Shown: positions 9,753 through 19,377 of the stretch, in pieces | Numbering within the stretch: position 1 is the stretch's first letter | How the letters are laid out: each line of letters starts with the position of its first letter | Assembly (NCBI GenBank): GCA_014360565.1 | Contig: JACIXH010000006.1 | Location: 1 to 64,000 of the forward strand | Source of the DNA: Nocardia sp. | GTDB lineage: Bacteria > Actinomycetota > Actinomycetes > Mycobacteriales > Mycobacteriaceae | DNA length: 64,000 nt | Reading direction: 5' to 3' | The notes under the pieces: model-generated | What the model was told of the DNA's origin: nothing | What the model saw: the letters and a program-made list of their open reading frames with translations, nothing else | Database searches by the model: none | Position numbers and translations under genes: made by a program

Positions 9753-11161
9753 AGCTGCTCCACGGTCGCACCCGCGGCCAGGCGGCCGCGGCAGTCCAGC
9801 ACGAACGCCGCCTCCGCGGCGATCTGGTCGTAGTCGAAGCAATCGTGGTCGGTCAGCACCACCACCGCGTCCGCAGCTGCCAGCTCGAGGCCCACGTCGT
9901 CGGTCACGGCGATCCCCGCCGCCGCGCTGTCCCCTACGAACGGGTCGCACGCCACAACGCGGGCTCCGCGCGCGGTGAGCAACCGGGCGACCTCGATGGC
10001 GGGAGATTCGCGGATGTCCCCGCTGCCCGGCTTGTAGGCCAGCCCCAGCAGCAGGATCTGCGCACCGGCCAGGTCACGGTCGCGGGCGCGCAGTGTGTGC
10101 GTGAGCCGGTCGACGACCTGGCCGGGTCGACTGTTGTTGATCTGAGCGGCCAGGTCGATCAGCGCGGACCGGCTACCGCCGTGCTGAGCGGCCCACCAGG
10201 ACAGGTAGATCGGATCGACCGGCAGGCAGTGCCCGCCGATGCCGGGGCCGGGATCGAAGGCCATGAACCCGAACGGCTTGGTCGCTGCCGCGGCCAGCGC
10301 CCGTCGGAAGTCGACACCGGCCCGGCGAGCGATCTCGGCCAGCTCGTTGACCACGGCGATGTTCACGGCCCGGAAGGTGTTCTCCAGCAGCTTGGCCAGC
10401 TCGGCTTCCTCGCACCGGTCCACCAGCACGACCCGATCGACCAGGCCGCTGTAGAACTCGGCGACCCGGGCCAGCGAGACTGCGTCGATGCCGGAGACGA
10501 TTTTGGGTGTCGTGGCTACCGTCCAGTGCCGATTGCCCGGATCGATGCGTTCGGGGCTGAAGCCCAACCCGAAATCGACTCCGCGCTTCAAGCCCGACGC
10601 TGACTCGAGCACATCACCCAGGATCTGAGTGGTGCCTGGGTAGCTCGTGGACTCCAACACCACGAGCGCGCCTGCACGCAGGTGGACACCCACCAGATGC
10701 CCGGCGCTCCGGACGAAGGACAGATCAGGTGCTCCGTCTGTCAGCGGTGTGGGTACGGCGATCACCGCGATGTCGAAGCCGACCAGATCCCGCGGACGCG
10801 ATGACGGCCTGTAGCGTCCGCTGCTCAGGGCTGATTCCAGTGCGTTGTCGGCGATGTCCTCGATCGGCGAGCGGCCCGATTTCAGGTTCTCGACCTTGGC
10901 TCGGTCGGTGTCGAAGCCGATTACGTGGTGGCCGACATCGGCGGCATGCAGCGCCAGCGGCAGCCCGACGTAGCCCTGCCCTACCACCACAACCCGCAAG
11001 GGCCGCACAGCAACTCCCGCTTCTGGCTGGCTATGATCGGGCGCGGCGAGCTTTCCTGGATCGGTCTCCATTTCACCGGTTTCTGGTTGCGTGCACGAGA
11101 CGATCTGGACCATGGATTGCCACCTTCCCGACGCGGTTGACCACACCGTCACCGCATGCAC
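9749..11161 (-). CDS. UDP-sugar 6-dehydrogenase (WecC/WbpA/TviB type)
   Basis: VVVVGQGYVGLPLALHAADVGHHVIGFD; GFSPERIDPGN; PGPGIGGHCLPVDPIYL; LGLAYKPGSGDIRESPAIEVA. Confidence 0.92.
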   Translation of the reverse strand: MHAVTVWSTASGRWQSMVQIVSCTQPETGEMETDPGKLAAPDHSQPEAGVAVRPLRVVVVGQGYVGLPLALHAADVGHHVIGFDTDRAKVENLKSGRSPIEDIADNALESALSSGRYRPSSRPRDLVGFDIAVIAVPTPLTDGAPDLSFVRSAGHLVGVHLRAGALVVLESTSYPGTTQILGDVLESASGLKRGVDFGLGFSPERIDPGNRHWTVATTPKIVSGIDAVSLARVAEFYSGLVDRVVLVDRCEEAELAKLLENTFRAVNIAVVNELAEIARRAGVDFRRALAAAATKPFGFMAFDPGPGIGGHCLPVDPIYLSWWAAQHGGSRSALIDLAAQINNSRPGQVVDRLTHTLRARDRDLAGAQILLLGLAYKPGSGDIRESPAIEVARLLTARGARVVACDPFVGDSAAAGIAVTDDVGLELAAADAVVVLTDHDCFDYDQIAAEAAFVLDCRGRLAAGATVEQL

Positions 11162-11371
11162 TCGGCTCCCACCGATGCTCCGCGAAACGTCTTGACCAGC
11201 CGTGGCTTTCGCTAGTTCATCGAGGATTCACCTGCTGGCCCGGTGCAGGTAAGCGGCGGCGCCGGTCTGCTCGACTCGTCACTTCGATGACAGGCGGCAC
11301 TAGTCAATTTCGTTGGTGCCGAGCATTTCCCGGAGATATGACCGAGGACCTGGGAACGTGGTCGAGATCAG

Positions 11372-12808
11372 GTGGCCACCGATCAGGATGGAGCACTCGC
11401 GTTGAGTCCACAGCGAAGTGAAGTCGCGGCGGCGACCTGGGAATCCCCGCAGATGCGCCGCGCCCTGGCTGCCCGCGATCTCAAGGTGGTGTTCGACCTG
11501 CTGCAGCGCAGCGGAATCGGCCAACGTCAGATCGCGCGGATGACTGGCTTGTACCAGTCCGAGGTCTACGAGGTGATCCGCAAGGGCCGACGGATCCAAG
11601 CCTGGGACGTCCTCGTGCGGATCGCCGACGGGCTCGGCGTCCCGCGCGGCTACATGGGTTTGGCGTTCGACGATCCGCTCTCCTACAGCCTCGACCAGGC
11701 GGCTGCGGCCTGCACCGCAGATGCCACCGAGCGCGAGGAAATCAAGCAACTGCTGTCCCACGCAGCCAACGTCACGATGGGCACCGACGACGACACCGCG
11801 GCCATCTGGTGGCAACCCCTCGATGCGGACGCAGAGCCCGCGCCGGCGCCCGAGAGCATCGGGAGCACCGACATCGCGCGCATGACCTCGCTGACCGCGG
11901 CCATGCGCACCCTGGACTATCGGTTCGGCGGTGGGGCTTGTCGCGACGCCATCGCGGCCCAGGTCCGCTGGTCACAGCAACTGCTCAACTCCTCCGGTAC
12001 CGAAGCCACCCACCGGCAGCTGCGCTCAGCGCTGGCTGACATGCACAATCTCGCCGCGTGGACCAGCTTCGACCTCGGGCTCTACCGATCGGCCCGCAAG
12101 CACTTCAAGCGTGCCCACACGATCGCGCACAAGGTCGGCGATCACTCCCTCGCCGCCAACGTGCTCTACCGCGCCGGGCGCCTGCACCTGCACCGCGGCG
12201 GCGAGACGAGCCACAGCAACAAGCCCGATCCGGCGATGTATCGAGTTGCGCTGAAGTTCTTCCAGCTCGGCCAACTGGAGGCACAGAACGCCGGCTGCCC
12301 GCTGACCGTGGCCATGCTGTGCGCCAACGAGGCATGGGCCTACGCACTGCTCGACGACCGCGCACAGATGCAGCGATCCCTCGGCCGAGCCCAGGACGAA
12401 TTCACCCGCTCCACCCCCGACAATGTCCAAGCCTGGATCCAATTCTTCGGCGACGCCGACCTCAACGCCTCGATCGGCGTCGCGCTCACCGCCCAACCCT
12501 CGCCAACACCGGCCGACATGCAGGTCGGCATCGACCACCTCACACGCGCCATCAGCATGCGCGGGCCCGAGATGACCCGAAGTCGATGCTTTGAATCCAC
12601 AGCCCTGGGATGCGCCTATCTGCGCATCGGAGCGACCGAGCTCGGCCTACAGGCCGGACGACAAGCAGTCACCGCGGCATCTACAGTGCGGTCCGTGCGC
12701 ACCATCCACCGACTCAAACCACTACAAGACCTCGCCCTAGAACCCGCACGGGAACCGGACCTCCACGAGTTGGCCCAGTCCATTCGTACGTTGCAGGAGT
12801 CGGTATGA
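11372..12808 (+). CDS. XRE-family regulator with TPR-like C-terminus
   Basis: GIGQRQIARMTGLYQSEVYEVIRKGRRIQAWDVLVRIADGLGVPRGYMGLAF; divergent from the sugar cluster. Confidence 0.85.
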   Translation: MATDQDGALALSPQRSEVAAATWESPQMRRALAARDLKVVFDLLQRSGIGQRQIARMTGLYQSEVYEVIRKGRRIQAWDVLVRIADGLGVPRGYMGLAFDDPLSYSLDQAAAACTADATEREEIKQLLSHAANVTMGTDDDTAAIWWQPLDADAEPAPAPESIGSTDIARMTSLTAAMRTLDYRFGGGACRDAIAAQVRWSQQLLNSSGTEATHRQLRSALADMHNLAAWTSFDLGLYRSARKHFKRAHTIAHKVGDHSLAANVLYRAGRLHLHRGGETSHSNKPDPAMYRVALKFFQLGQLEAQNAGCPLTVAMLCANEAWAYALLDDRAQMQRSLGRAQDEFTRSTPDNVQAWIQFFGDADLNASIGVALTAQPSPTPADMQVGIDHLTRAISMRGPEMTRSRCFESTALGCAYLRIGATELGLQAGRQAVTAASTVRSVRTIHRLKPLQDLALEPAREPDLHELAQSIRTLQESV

Positions 12809-13719
12809 CACAGCCGACCTCGGAAGATACTGCCCCAACAGCAAACTGGACCCGCACCGTCCTGGAGTCAGCCTGCACGGAAGTCGGCCTCGACGCCGAC
12901 GGCGCGACGCTGGCGAAGTTCACCAACAACGCGGTCTACAACCTCACCGCAAGCCCGATCACCGTCCGAATTCCAGGCTCGACCGCCATCCGGCAACGGG
13001 TGCCCAAGGTCATCACCGTCGCACGCTGGCTGGCCCTACATGACCTCCCAGCGGTCCGGCTCGTCGACGACCTCCCACAACCGCTCCGTCTGGGCGAGCA
13101 CACCATCACCTTCTGGCACACCGTCACTCCCGGTTCGCCCACCACGTCGTCGCCCAACGGCATCGAGCTCGGCGAGATCCTGCGCCAACTCCACGCACTC
13201 CCACCGCCATCCGACCCACTGCCATCGTGGAACCCTCTGCACGCGATCTCCCAGCGAATCCAGGAGGAGGACGTCCTCAGCCCCGTCGACCACCAGTTCC
13301 TCCTCGACACGGTCGAGGAGCTCTCCGAGGGCCTGGCATCCATGCAGCCGATGATGCCCCCCGGGCCGATTCACGGTGACGCCTTCACTGGCAACCTGAT
13401 TCAGAGCAGCGCAGGCGCGGTCATCTGCGACTTCGACGGCGCGGCACACGGCCCTCCCGAATGGGACCTCACCCCCGTCGCCGTAGGGCATCTTCGAATG
13501 GACTACGCCACCAACTTCCATCAGCAGGTCGTCGACACCTACGGAATAGACGTGACCACATGGAGTGGGTTCCCGATCCTGAGGCGCCTACGGGAATTTC
13601 AACTGGTTACGAGCGTGCTCCCTGTGCTGTCCGCCAATCCGTCTCTGAACGAGCAATGGCGCCACCGCTTTACCAGCTTCCAACGGAACGACAATGCCCG
13701 CTGGTCGCCATATAGGTAG
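12805..13719 (+). CDS. APH-type phosphotransferase
   Basis: GPIHGDAFTGNLI and VICDFDGAAHGPPEWDL; ATGA overlap with the upstream regulator. Confidence 0.85.
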   Translation: MTQPTSEDTAPTANWTRTVLESACTEVGLDADGATLAKFTNNAVYNLTASPITVRIPGSTAIRQRVPKVITVARWLALHDLPAVRLVDDLPQPLRLGEHTITFWHTVTPGSPTTSSPNGIELGEILRQLHALPPPSDPLPSWNPLHAISQRIQEEDVLSPVDHQFLLDTVEELSEGLASMQPMMPPGPIHGDAFTGNLIQSSAGAVICDFDGAAHGPPEWDLTPVAVGHLRMDYATNFHQQVVDTYGIDVTTWSGFPILRRLREFQLVTSVLPVLSANPSLNEQWRHRFTSFQRNDNARWSPYR

Positions 13720-13968
13720 AAACGTCGTTGAGCCGGATCGGCGGGTCGGGCGCGAGAACGAAATCCGGGATTCGCATCCTAGGCAGCCTCGCAATCGCCC
13801 ACTGCCTCGCAATCGCCCACTGCCTGCTCGTCCACCCCGCAGCACAGATATCGGACTGGCATCCGTGCTCGAAAAAGGGCTATGAGCTTTGCAAATGGCA
13901 TGTCCCTGCGGATTCACTACGCACCGGGAGCCTCATCACCAGACCCCCAGGCTCACGGCGTTCTGGCT

Positions 13969-14139
13969 TCAGGAGTGGTTGGTGCTTGCGAGTGCGATGG
14001 CGGCATCACGAATGACGATTTCGTCTTCTTCGTCGAGGTCGGCCATGCGCGCGATTGACGCGGCGATGGCTTCTGGGCTCATCCCTGCGTCGAGTCGCAG
14101 TCGGATCTCAGCGAGTTCGTCCTCACTCAGCTCGGCCAT
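13969..14139 (-). CDS. Small acidic protein (56 aa) downstream of the ART gene
   Basis: Manual translation MAELSEDELAEIRLRLDAGMSPEAIAASIARMADLDEEDEIVIRDAAIALASTNHS*; AGAGGA upstream; below the ORF-track length cutoff. Confidence 0.55.
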   Translation of the reverse strand: MAELSEDELAEIRLRLDAGMSPEAIAASIARMADLDEEDEIVIRDAAIALASTNHS

Positions 14140-14226
14140 GGGTAGCGTCCTCTCATTCCGTCATTCCCGTGCTGACCACGATAGGCCAGGGACATGCTAT
14201 TTCCGCAGGATGCAGCAGGGTCGGGG

Positions 14227-16407
14227 TCATGCGGCGGCCGCGTACGTCTGGTCTTCCGCTTCTGCGACGAGGTCTTCTGCGACGAGGTAGACCGTCGGCC
14301 GGCCCGCGACGCCGTTCTTCTCGACCTTGACGCATCGCAGGTTCGCGCCAGGTGGAATCACGACTTCGTCTTCGCCGGAGTACTGGCTGATCGACTTCAC
14401 TGGCAAGCCGTCTCGGGTGCGGATCACCATCATGTAGGGCGGGTGGCCAGCAAAGTTGACGGCCGTCTGCTGCCGGGTCGAGCAGCTCGTGACCTTGCCG
14501 ATCTCCACTCGTGCCCCGACCGTGAATGCTGAGTCGAGGTACTCGTCGGTCGTGCCTTTCCATCCTGAGGGAACCTTCGTTCCTCGCATGACGGTCATAG
14601 GGGTCATGTTGGGGTTCTTCTCACCGAATTTGTCGAAGGCCGACTCCAGTTGGGCGACGGTCGACTTCACGCTCGGCGCCGGCGAAGAGTCGCGGCCGGT
14701 GATCGCTGCATTGATCGACCGATAGCTGCCGCCCGTATAGGTCCTCAGGGCGGACCTTTCCTTGCCGGTGAGCTCCTTCTGGACGAATTCGGCGTTCGAC
14801 GATGTCAGTGTGCTGATGCTGGAGGTCTTCACCTGTCCCCCGCTGGTGTTGAATCCCCATGCGGCGAGGTTTCCCGCGCGCTGGCCGATGACCGCGTAGT
14901 CGGTGGAGGTTTCCTTCCCCCAAGCGCGGATTCCGCTGCGCGCGAGATTCTTGTACTTCTCCTCCCCCAGCGTGCCGGGTGGGATTCCGTGGTCGAAGTG
15001 CGGAATCGTGCCGCCACCGCGGGTAGGTGTTCCGAGCGCGCTGCGGCGGGCCTTGGCGTAGGCAGCATCGGCTTGCGATTTGGTCGCGCCGGCCGCCAGC
15101 GCTGCCGTGCGGGCCTTCTCCCCTGCTTCGTTCGCGGCCTTTTCGCGCATGGCGCGCTTGTGGCGTTTTGCGCCGTCGAAGACTTCGGCGCGGACCAGGC
15201 CGCCGCCGACAGAGTCGGCGAGCTTGGTCTGCGCTTCGGACATTCCGGCGTCGATGATGGCCTGCTGCGCTTCAGGGGTCGTGGCTTTGCCACTAGCGGC
15301 CTTTCCTGCGAGCTCGAGGATGAGGTCGGCCTTCGTCTCGTAGGCCTGCTTCTGCATCGGCGCCGCGTCGGCGCCGGGCTGTGCGATCGGTGACAGGATC
15401 GGGATCCTGCTGGCTTTGGTCAGGGCGTCGTGTTTGCTGCCCGCCGAGGCCACCGGATGGTAGGCGTCCCCCTTCTTCTGCAGCACCATGAAGTCGCCGG
15501 AGTACCGGCGGTAGATGGCGGTGTCACCATCGAGCACGCGGCCCTCGACGATGTTGACCCCGTCGCCGGTCTCGAGCGGCAGTTTCGCTGTCGTGTAGAC
15601 CGTGGTGTCACGGGCTGTCCCGGCCAGGGCTACAGGGCCGGATTCACCCAGCGCGGCTGCGGCGTCGGCGGCATGGCTGCGGTTGACCGATCGTGCGATC
15701 GCCTCGACATCGTCGTCAGTCAGGGTTGCGAGGTACGCGTCGCGTTCGGCGTCGGTGGCCAGGTCTTCGCGCAGTCCGTATTTGGCGGCCGCGAGGTCGT
15801 CCTCAGCGTGCTCTTTCCGCGTAACCGCCTCTGCGTATTCAGCCTTGGCGACGTAGACAGCGGCCTTCTTGGCGACTGCCTCTTCCATCTTGGCCTGGTC
15901 GGCTTGGTCGGCTTCGGCAGCCTTGGCTGCGGTGCGGGCGTGGCTGCGGAGCCTGTTGACCTTCTTGTGGGCTTCGTAGCGTTCTTGCTCGGCGGCCGCG
16001 AGCGCTACTTCGGCGGCCTCGACGGCGGCCTGGGCGGGCGTGATCTTCGGGCCTGCGAGTTTGTCTCGCTCGGCCTGGGCGAGAGCAATGAGAAGTTTCG
16101 CCGAGGGCGGATTGGCGTGGTCGCTCGGCATCGGGGTGTCGCCGAGGATCTTGGGATCGATGCCGAGGCCGGCCATCAGCTCTGGGAGCATGCTGGGCGG
16201 CGCGGCTAGGACCGCGGCAGCGGTCTCGACCAATCCCTCGTTCTTGAGGTGGTCTACTACCTTTTTGCGGGCGAGGCGGCCTAGCCGACGGTTGCCATTG
16301 GCCTTCATTGCGGCGGCTACGCTTCCGCAGTTCGGGCATCGGCGGCCGCCCGTATGTTTGCTGCGGCACATGCCCGAATAGAAACACTTGACAGGGGCGA
16401 CCACCAA
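14227..16407 (-). CDS. Large protein with C-terminal ADP-ribosyltransferase-like domain
   Basis: VMRGTKVPSGW (Arg), GKVTSCSTRQQTAVNF (STS-like), SGEDEVVIPPGANLRCV (ExE); N-terminal C-x5-C-x9-C-x2-C and long Ala/Lys-rich middle. Confidence 0.75.
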   Translation of the reverse strand: MVVAPVKCFYSGMCRSKHTGGRRCPNCGSVAAAMKANGNRRLGRLARKKVVDHLKNEGLVETAAAVLAAPPSMLPELMAGLGIDPKILGDTPMPSDHANPPSAKLLIALAQAERDKLAGPKITPAQAAVEAAEVALAAAEQERYEAHKKVNRLRSHARTAAKAAEADQADQAKMEEAVAKKAAVYVAKAEYAEAVTRKEHAEDDLAAAKYGLREDLATDAERDAYLATLTDDDVEAIARSVNRSHAADAAAALGESGPVALAGTARDTTVYTTAKLPLETGDGVNIVEGRVLDGDTAIYRRYSGDFMVLQKKGDAYHPVASAGSKHDALTKASRIPILSPIAQPGADAAPMQKQAYETKADLILELAGKAASGKATTPEAQQAIIDAGMSEAQTKLADSVGGGLVRAEVFDGAKRHKRAMREKAANEAGEKARTAALAAGATKSQADAAYAKARRSALGTPTRGGGTIPHFDHGIPPGTLGEEKYKNLARSGIRAWGKETSTDYAVIGQRAGNLAAWGFNTSGGQVKTSSISTLTSSNAEFVQKELTGKERSALRTYTGGSYRSINAAITGRDSSPAPSVKSTVAQLESAFDKFGEKNPNMTPMTVMRGTKVPSGWKGTTDEYLDSAFTVGARVEIGKVTSCSTRQQTAVNFAGHPPYMMVIRTRDGLPVKSISQYSGEDEVVIPPGANLRCVKVEKNGVAGRPTVYLVAEDLVAEAEDQTYAAAA

Positions 16408-16471
16408 AGATGCTCGTCGGCTATCGCCTCATTGTCGGCCAAATCGGGCGGCTGAACTGCATAAATGACAC

Positions 16472-16518
16472 GTCCCCCGACGCCTGACTCCTCTGCGGGG
16501 AATCTGGAGTCGGGGGAC
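16472..16518. terminator. Inverted repeat / probable terminator downstream of the Spd-like gene
   Basis: GTCCCCCGACGCCTGACTCC ... GGAGTCGGGGGAC. Confidence 0.6.
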
Positions 16519-16526
16519 GCACAGTG

Positions 16527-17900
16527 TTAGCTGGCGAGTGCGGATGCCAGACGGTAGGGATGGGCGTCATCGACGATTCGCGAGACGGTGCGCTCCCGCA
16601 TCCCGACCTGGGCTGCGACCTGTGTGGGGTTCATCGCTCGGTCGAAACTCAGGTGCAGGATCTCGGCGACCACCGCAGGGTTCCGCCCGATGGCGCTCGA
16701 GCTGAGACGCTGCGCGACCTCGGTCCAGTCGCGAACTGTCCCCGAAGCCGATGCCACTTCGCGGATGATCGGGACGACAGCAGGCTCGACCGGCCGGGCC
16801 GGTTCGGAATCGGCCCGCAGGTTCAGGACCTCGGCGACCTGCTTCTCCCCCACTGCGCCCTGGCGCGTGAGTTGGAGGGATCGACTGCGGCGCGCAGGGT
16901 GGTAGGGAACTCGACGTGGTTGCACAGCCCGTCGAGCGGTCCGCAAGGTGGGACTCCGGCGTCGAGACGAAACCTCGACCTGCTCCGATTCGACTACGGC
17001 GGTCTCGATGGGGTGTTCCGCGATCGCTTGCCCGGAATGGCCCGCAACCTTGGACGCTTCCGGATGGTTCGTCGCGGCGGCGGCACCGTCGAGCTCGCCG
17101 GCAGCCTTCGCGACGGCCTTGCTGTAGCGCTGACTCATCGCGTGGTGGATGAGGATGGCGACACCGATCATGGTCGGTGCCACGGCGTGCGTGCCGAAGC
17201 CGAAGAGGTCCGGGTTGCGGATGTACGGAAACGTGTTGAGAAGGATCGTGAGCACGAGAAGGCCGATCTCCGCCGCCATCACCTTGCCCCGGCCATCTGT
17301 GATCCCCCACTGAGCCGCCTTCGGTGTGCCGACCATCAGGACGACCAAGCACACAGAGACGAGCGCCTCGATGAAATATGCAGTCCACCAACTGGGGTCG
17401 GCCCAGGTGGTGTTCGGGGCCAGATTGTGCTGAACGTTCGTCGCCGAGATCACCATGGCAGCGATGACCACCGCCGCCATAGCCCACGCCGACCTACTCC
17501 GGTGGGTGTAGAGGTCGGCGAGCTGTGCGTGAGGACTCGCGGTGCGCTGGTGCTCTGCTAGAGCGCGCTGAGCGCGCAGTTGGTCGCGAAGCTCGGACGC
17601 TCGGATCTTGGATTGGATGCGCTGTTCGTCGGCCTCGGCCCGCAGCTGGTCCATCGCGGCACGCTTTTCGGCTTTGATTGTCGCCGTGGCGATTCGGCGT
17701 TGCTGACTACGGTGGCGGCGCCGGATCTTCTGGGCGTCGTCTTGCGCGGCCTTCAGTTCGCCATCGGTCAGCATCTCGATGAGCGCGGGGTCGGACTGGA
17801 TCGCAACGCGCCCGCGCGCGCGATCTATCTGCTGTGCCAGTGCGGCGACGCTGTCGGGTTGAGCCGGGGTTTCGCTGGTCAGATCTGTTGGGTGTGTCAT
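16527..17900 (-). CDS. Spd/DUF2637-like plasmid membrane protein with C-terminal HTH
   Basis: Four hydrophobic segments after a charged coiled region; C-terminal AAQVGMRERTVSRIVDDAHP. Confidence 0.6.
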   Translation of the reverse strand: MTHPTDLTSETPAQPDSVAALAQQIDRARGRVAIQSDPALIEMLTDGELKAAQDDAQKIRRRHRSQQRRIATATIKAEKRAAMDQLRAEADEQRIQSKIRASELRDQLRAQRALAEHQRTASPHAQLADLYTHRSRSAWAMAAVVIAAMVISATNVQHNLAPNTTWADPSWWTAYFIEALVSVCLVVLMVGTPKAAQWGITDGRGKVMAAEIGLLVLTILLNTFPYIRNPDLFGFGTHAVAPTMIGVAILIHHAMSQRYSKAVAKAAGELDGAAAATNHPEASKVAGHSGQAIAEHPIETAVVESEQVEVSSRRRSPTLRTARRAVQPRRVPYHPARRSRSLQLTRQGAVGEKQVAEVLNLRADSEPARPVEPAVVPIIREVASASGTVRDWTEVAQRLSSSAIGRNPAVVAEILHLSFDRAMNPTQVAAQVGMRERTVSRIVDDAHPYRLASALAS

Positions 17901-17938
17901 CACCGGATGCCTTCTACGACTGGGAATTTGGGTGGATT

Positions 17939-18424
17939 TCAGCTCGTGTGCTTTCGCGGTGGGCCCCGCCGGAGCCGGTCGGCGGGGATCCAGTTCCGAC
18001 CGTGCTGTCGCTTCAGGTCCGCGATGTGGTCGCTGAGAGCTGTTTCGAGGAAGTCCCTGAGGGTGTAGGTGGGGTGTCGAGCCTTCATGGCGTTGACGGT
18101 TCCGAAGCAGCGGCCGCGGATGTGGGGAGCGATCCACGATCGCAGCGGCTCAACGTCTCCAGCTGCTCGAGCTTTCGGGTTGATGCCGCCGCGGCGCAGT
18201 TTGATTGCAGCAGGCCATGGTTCACCCCGGTTGTAGGCATCCTCGAGGGTTGCGCCGTAGGCCGAGATCGCGTCTTCGACGAGCTGCCGGAGGCTGTAGG
18301 TGCTGTCGATGTCGTCCTGCATGCCAGTGACGGTGCCGATCACCTCGTGGGCGAGGTCGGCAGCGATCTCACTTTGCAGCAGGACGCCTCTCGATGCGTC
18401 TACGAACACCTCGTCGCCTCTCAA
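17939..18424 (-). CDS. Small protein downstream of ParA, possible partition accessory protein
   Basis: Possible TTG start overlapping the parA stop (TTGA); two related YTL/YSLR-x-(L/F)-(V/L)-E-x-A blocks. Confidence 0.5.
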   Translation of the reverse strand: MRGDEVFVDASRGVLLQSEIAADLAHEVIGTVTGMQDDIDSTYSLRQLVEDAISAYGATLEDAYNRGEPWPAAIKLRRGGINPKARAAGDVEPLRSWIAPHIRGRCFGTVNAMKARHPTYTLRDFLETALSDHIADLKRQHGRNWIPADRLRRGPPRKHTS

Positions 18425-19377
18425 ATGACGACCACGCCCTTCTTGGCCATCCAGTCGACGACGTTCTCCTGGTCCTGTGTGACCGGAGAGTCTGGAACCC
18501 AAAGCAGCAGAGGTTCGCGTGCGGCATAGGATTCGGCCGCGGTAACTGCTTCACGCACAGTCGGAGTGACCAGGTCTCCGTAGCTTTCGCAGAGTCGCTC
18601 GTACATGTCGACGTAGAAGCGGCCGTGGGTTGCCGGCCTGATGCGTGTCGGGATGATCCCGAGCACCTCGACCTTGTCGAACTCAGCTACTTCCGCGACG
18701 AGGTCGATCGCTTCCTTGAGGTGGTCTCCTGTCGACTTGTCGTCGGGAGTCACCACACAGAAGGCTCCAGATCGGCCTTGAGCGTCGTTGTTTGCGCCAC
18801 GAGCTGCCCACCGGAGCGCTAGGTAGGTCATCGTGGTGACAGTGCCGTGCAGGTCGAAGATCTCGATATCCGGGATCTCGTCGTCCGGCCGGCCTTCATC
18901 GATTCGGTCGAGGGCCCGAAGGGCCTTTTCGGCACCCATCGGATCGCGGTCGATTGCGGTGACGGCAGATCCCAAAGTGGCGCCGGTGGAGCCACTCCCG
19001 GAAGGCACGAGCGTCAGTCGCCGCAGCCAGATTTCCTGTTCGGGTGTCTGCGGGGCGATTCCGCCCTTGTCTGCGGCCTCTTCCTCGGTCGCGCGATAGA
19101 TCGGCACCTCGGCTTCACGCAGTGTGGGGGCTCGTCGTCCGGACGGGGCCGCGGCATCCTCCACGACTTCCACGCCTCCGAGTACTTCGCCGAGCACGAA
19201 ATCGGGCATGTTGTAGTGCAGGTATTTGCTGGTGTCGCCCTGCTGGTCGCCGTCGATGAAGCGCACGGTCAGGCCTCGGCGGGCCAGGGCGCAACCAAGG
19301 TTGACGCACTCAGTGGTCTTGCCGCTTGATCCGCCGGCTCCGACGACTACCAAGCGGATGGGCCTTTTGCTGCTCAT
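18421..19377 (-). CDS. parA: ParA-type partition ATPase
   Basis: VVGAGGSSGKTTECVNLGCALARRGLTVRFIDGD; adjacent to ParB. Confidence 0.85.
   Translation of the reverse strand: MSSKRPIRLVVVGAGGSSGKTTECVNLGCALARRGLTVRFIDGDQQGDTSKYLHYNMPDFVLGEVLGGVEVVEDAAAPSGRRAPTLREAEVPIYRATEEEAADKGGIAPQTPEQEIWLRRLTLVPSGSGSTGATLGSAVTAIDRDPMGAEKALRALDRIDEGRPDDEIPDIEIFDLHGTVTTMTYLALRWAARGANNDAQGRSGAFCVVTPDDKSTGDHLKEAIDLVAEVAEFDKVEVLGIIPTRIRPATHGRFYVDMYERLCESYGDLVTPTVREAVTAAESYAAREPLLLWVPDSPVTQDQENVVDWMAKKGVVVI

Noticed and set aside
13787-13822. 18-bp perfect tandem duplication CCTCGCAATCGCCCACTG x2
   Set aside because: Only two copies in apparently noncoding DNA; likely simple slippage.
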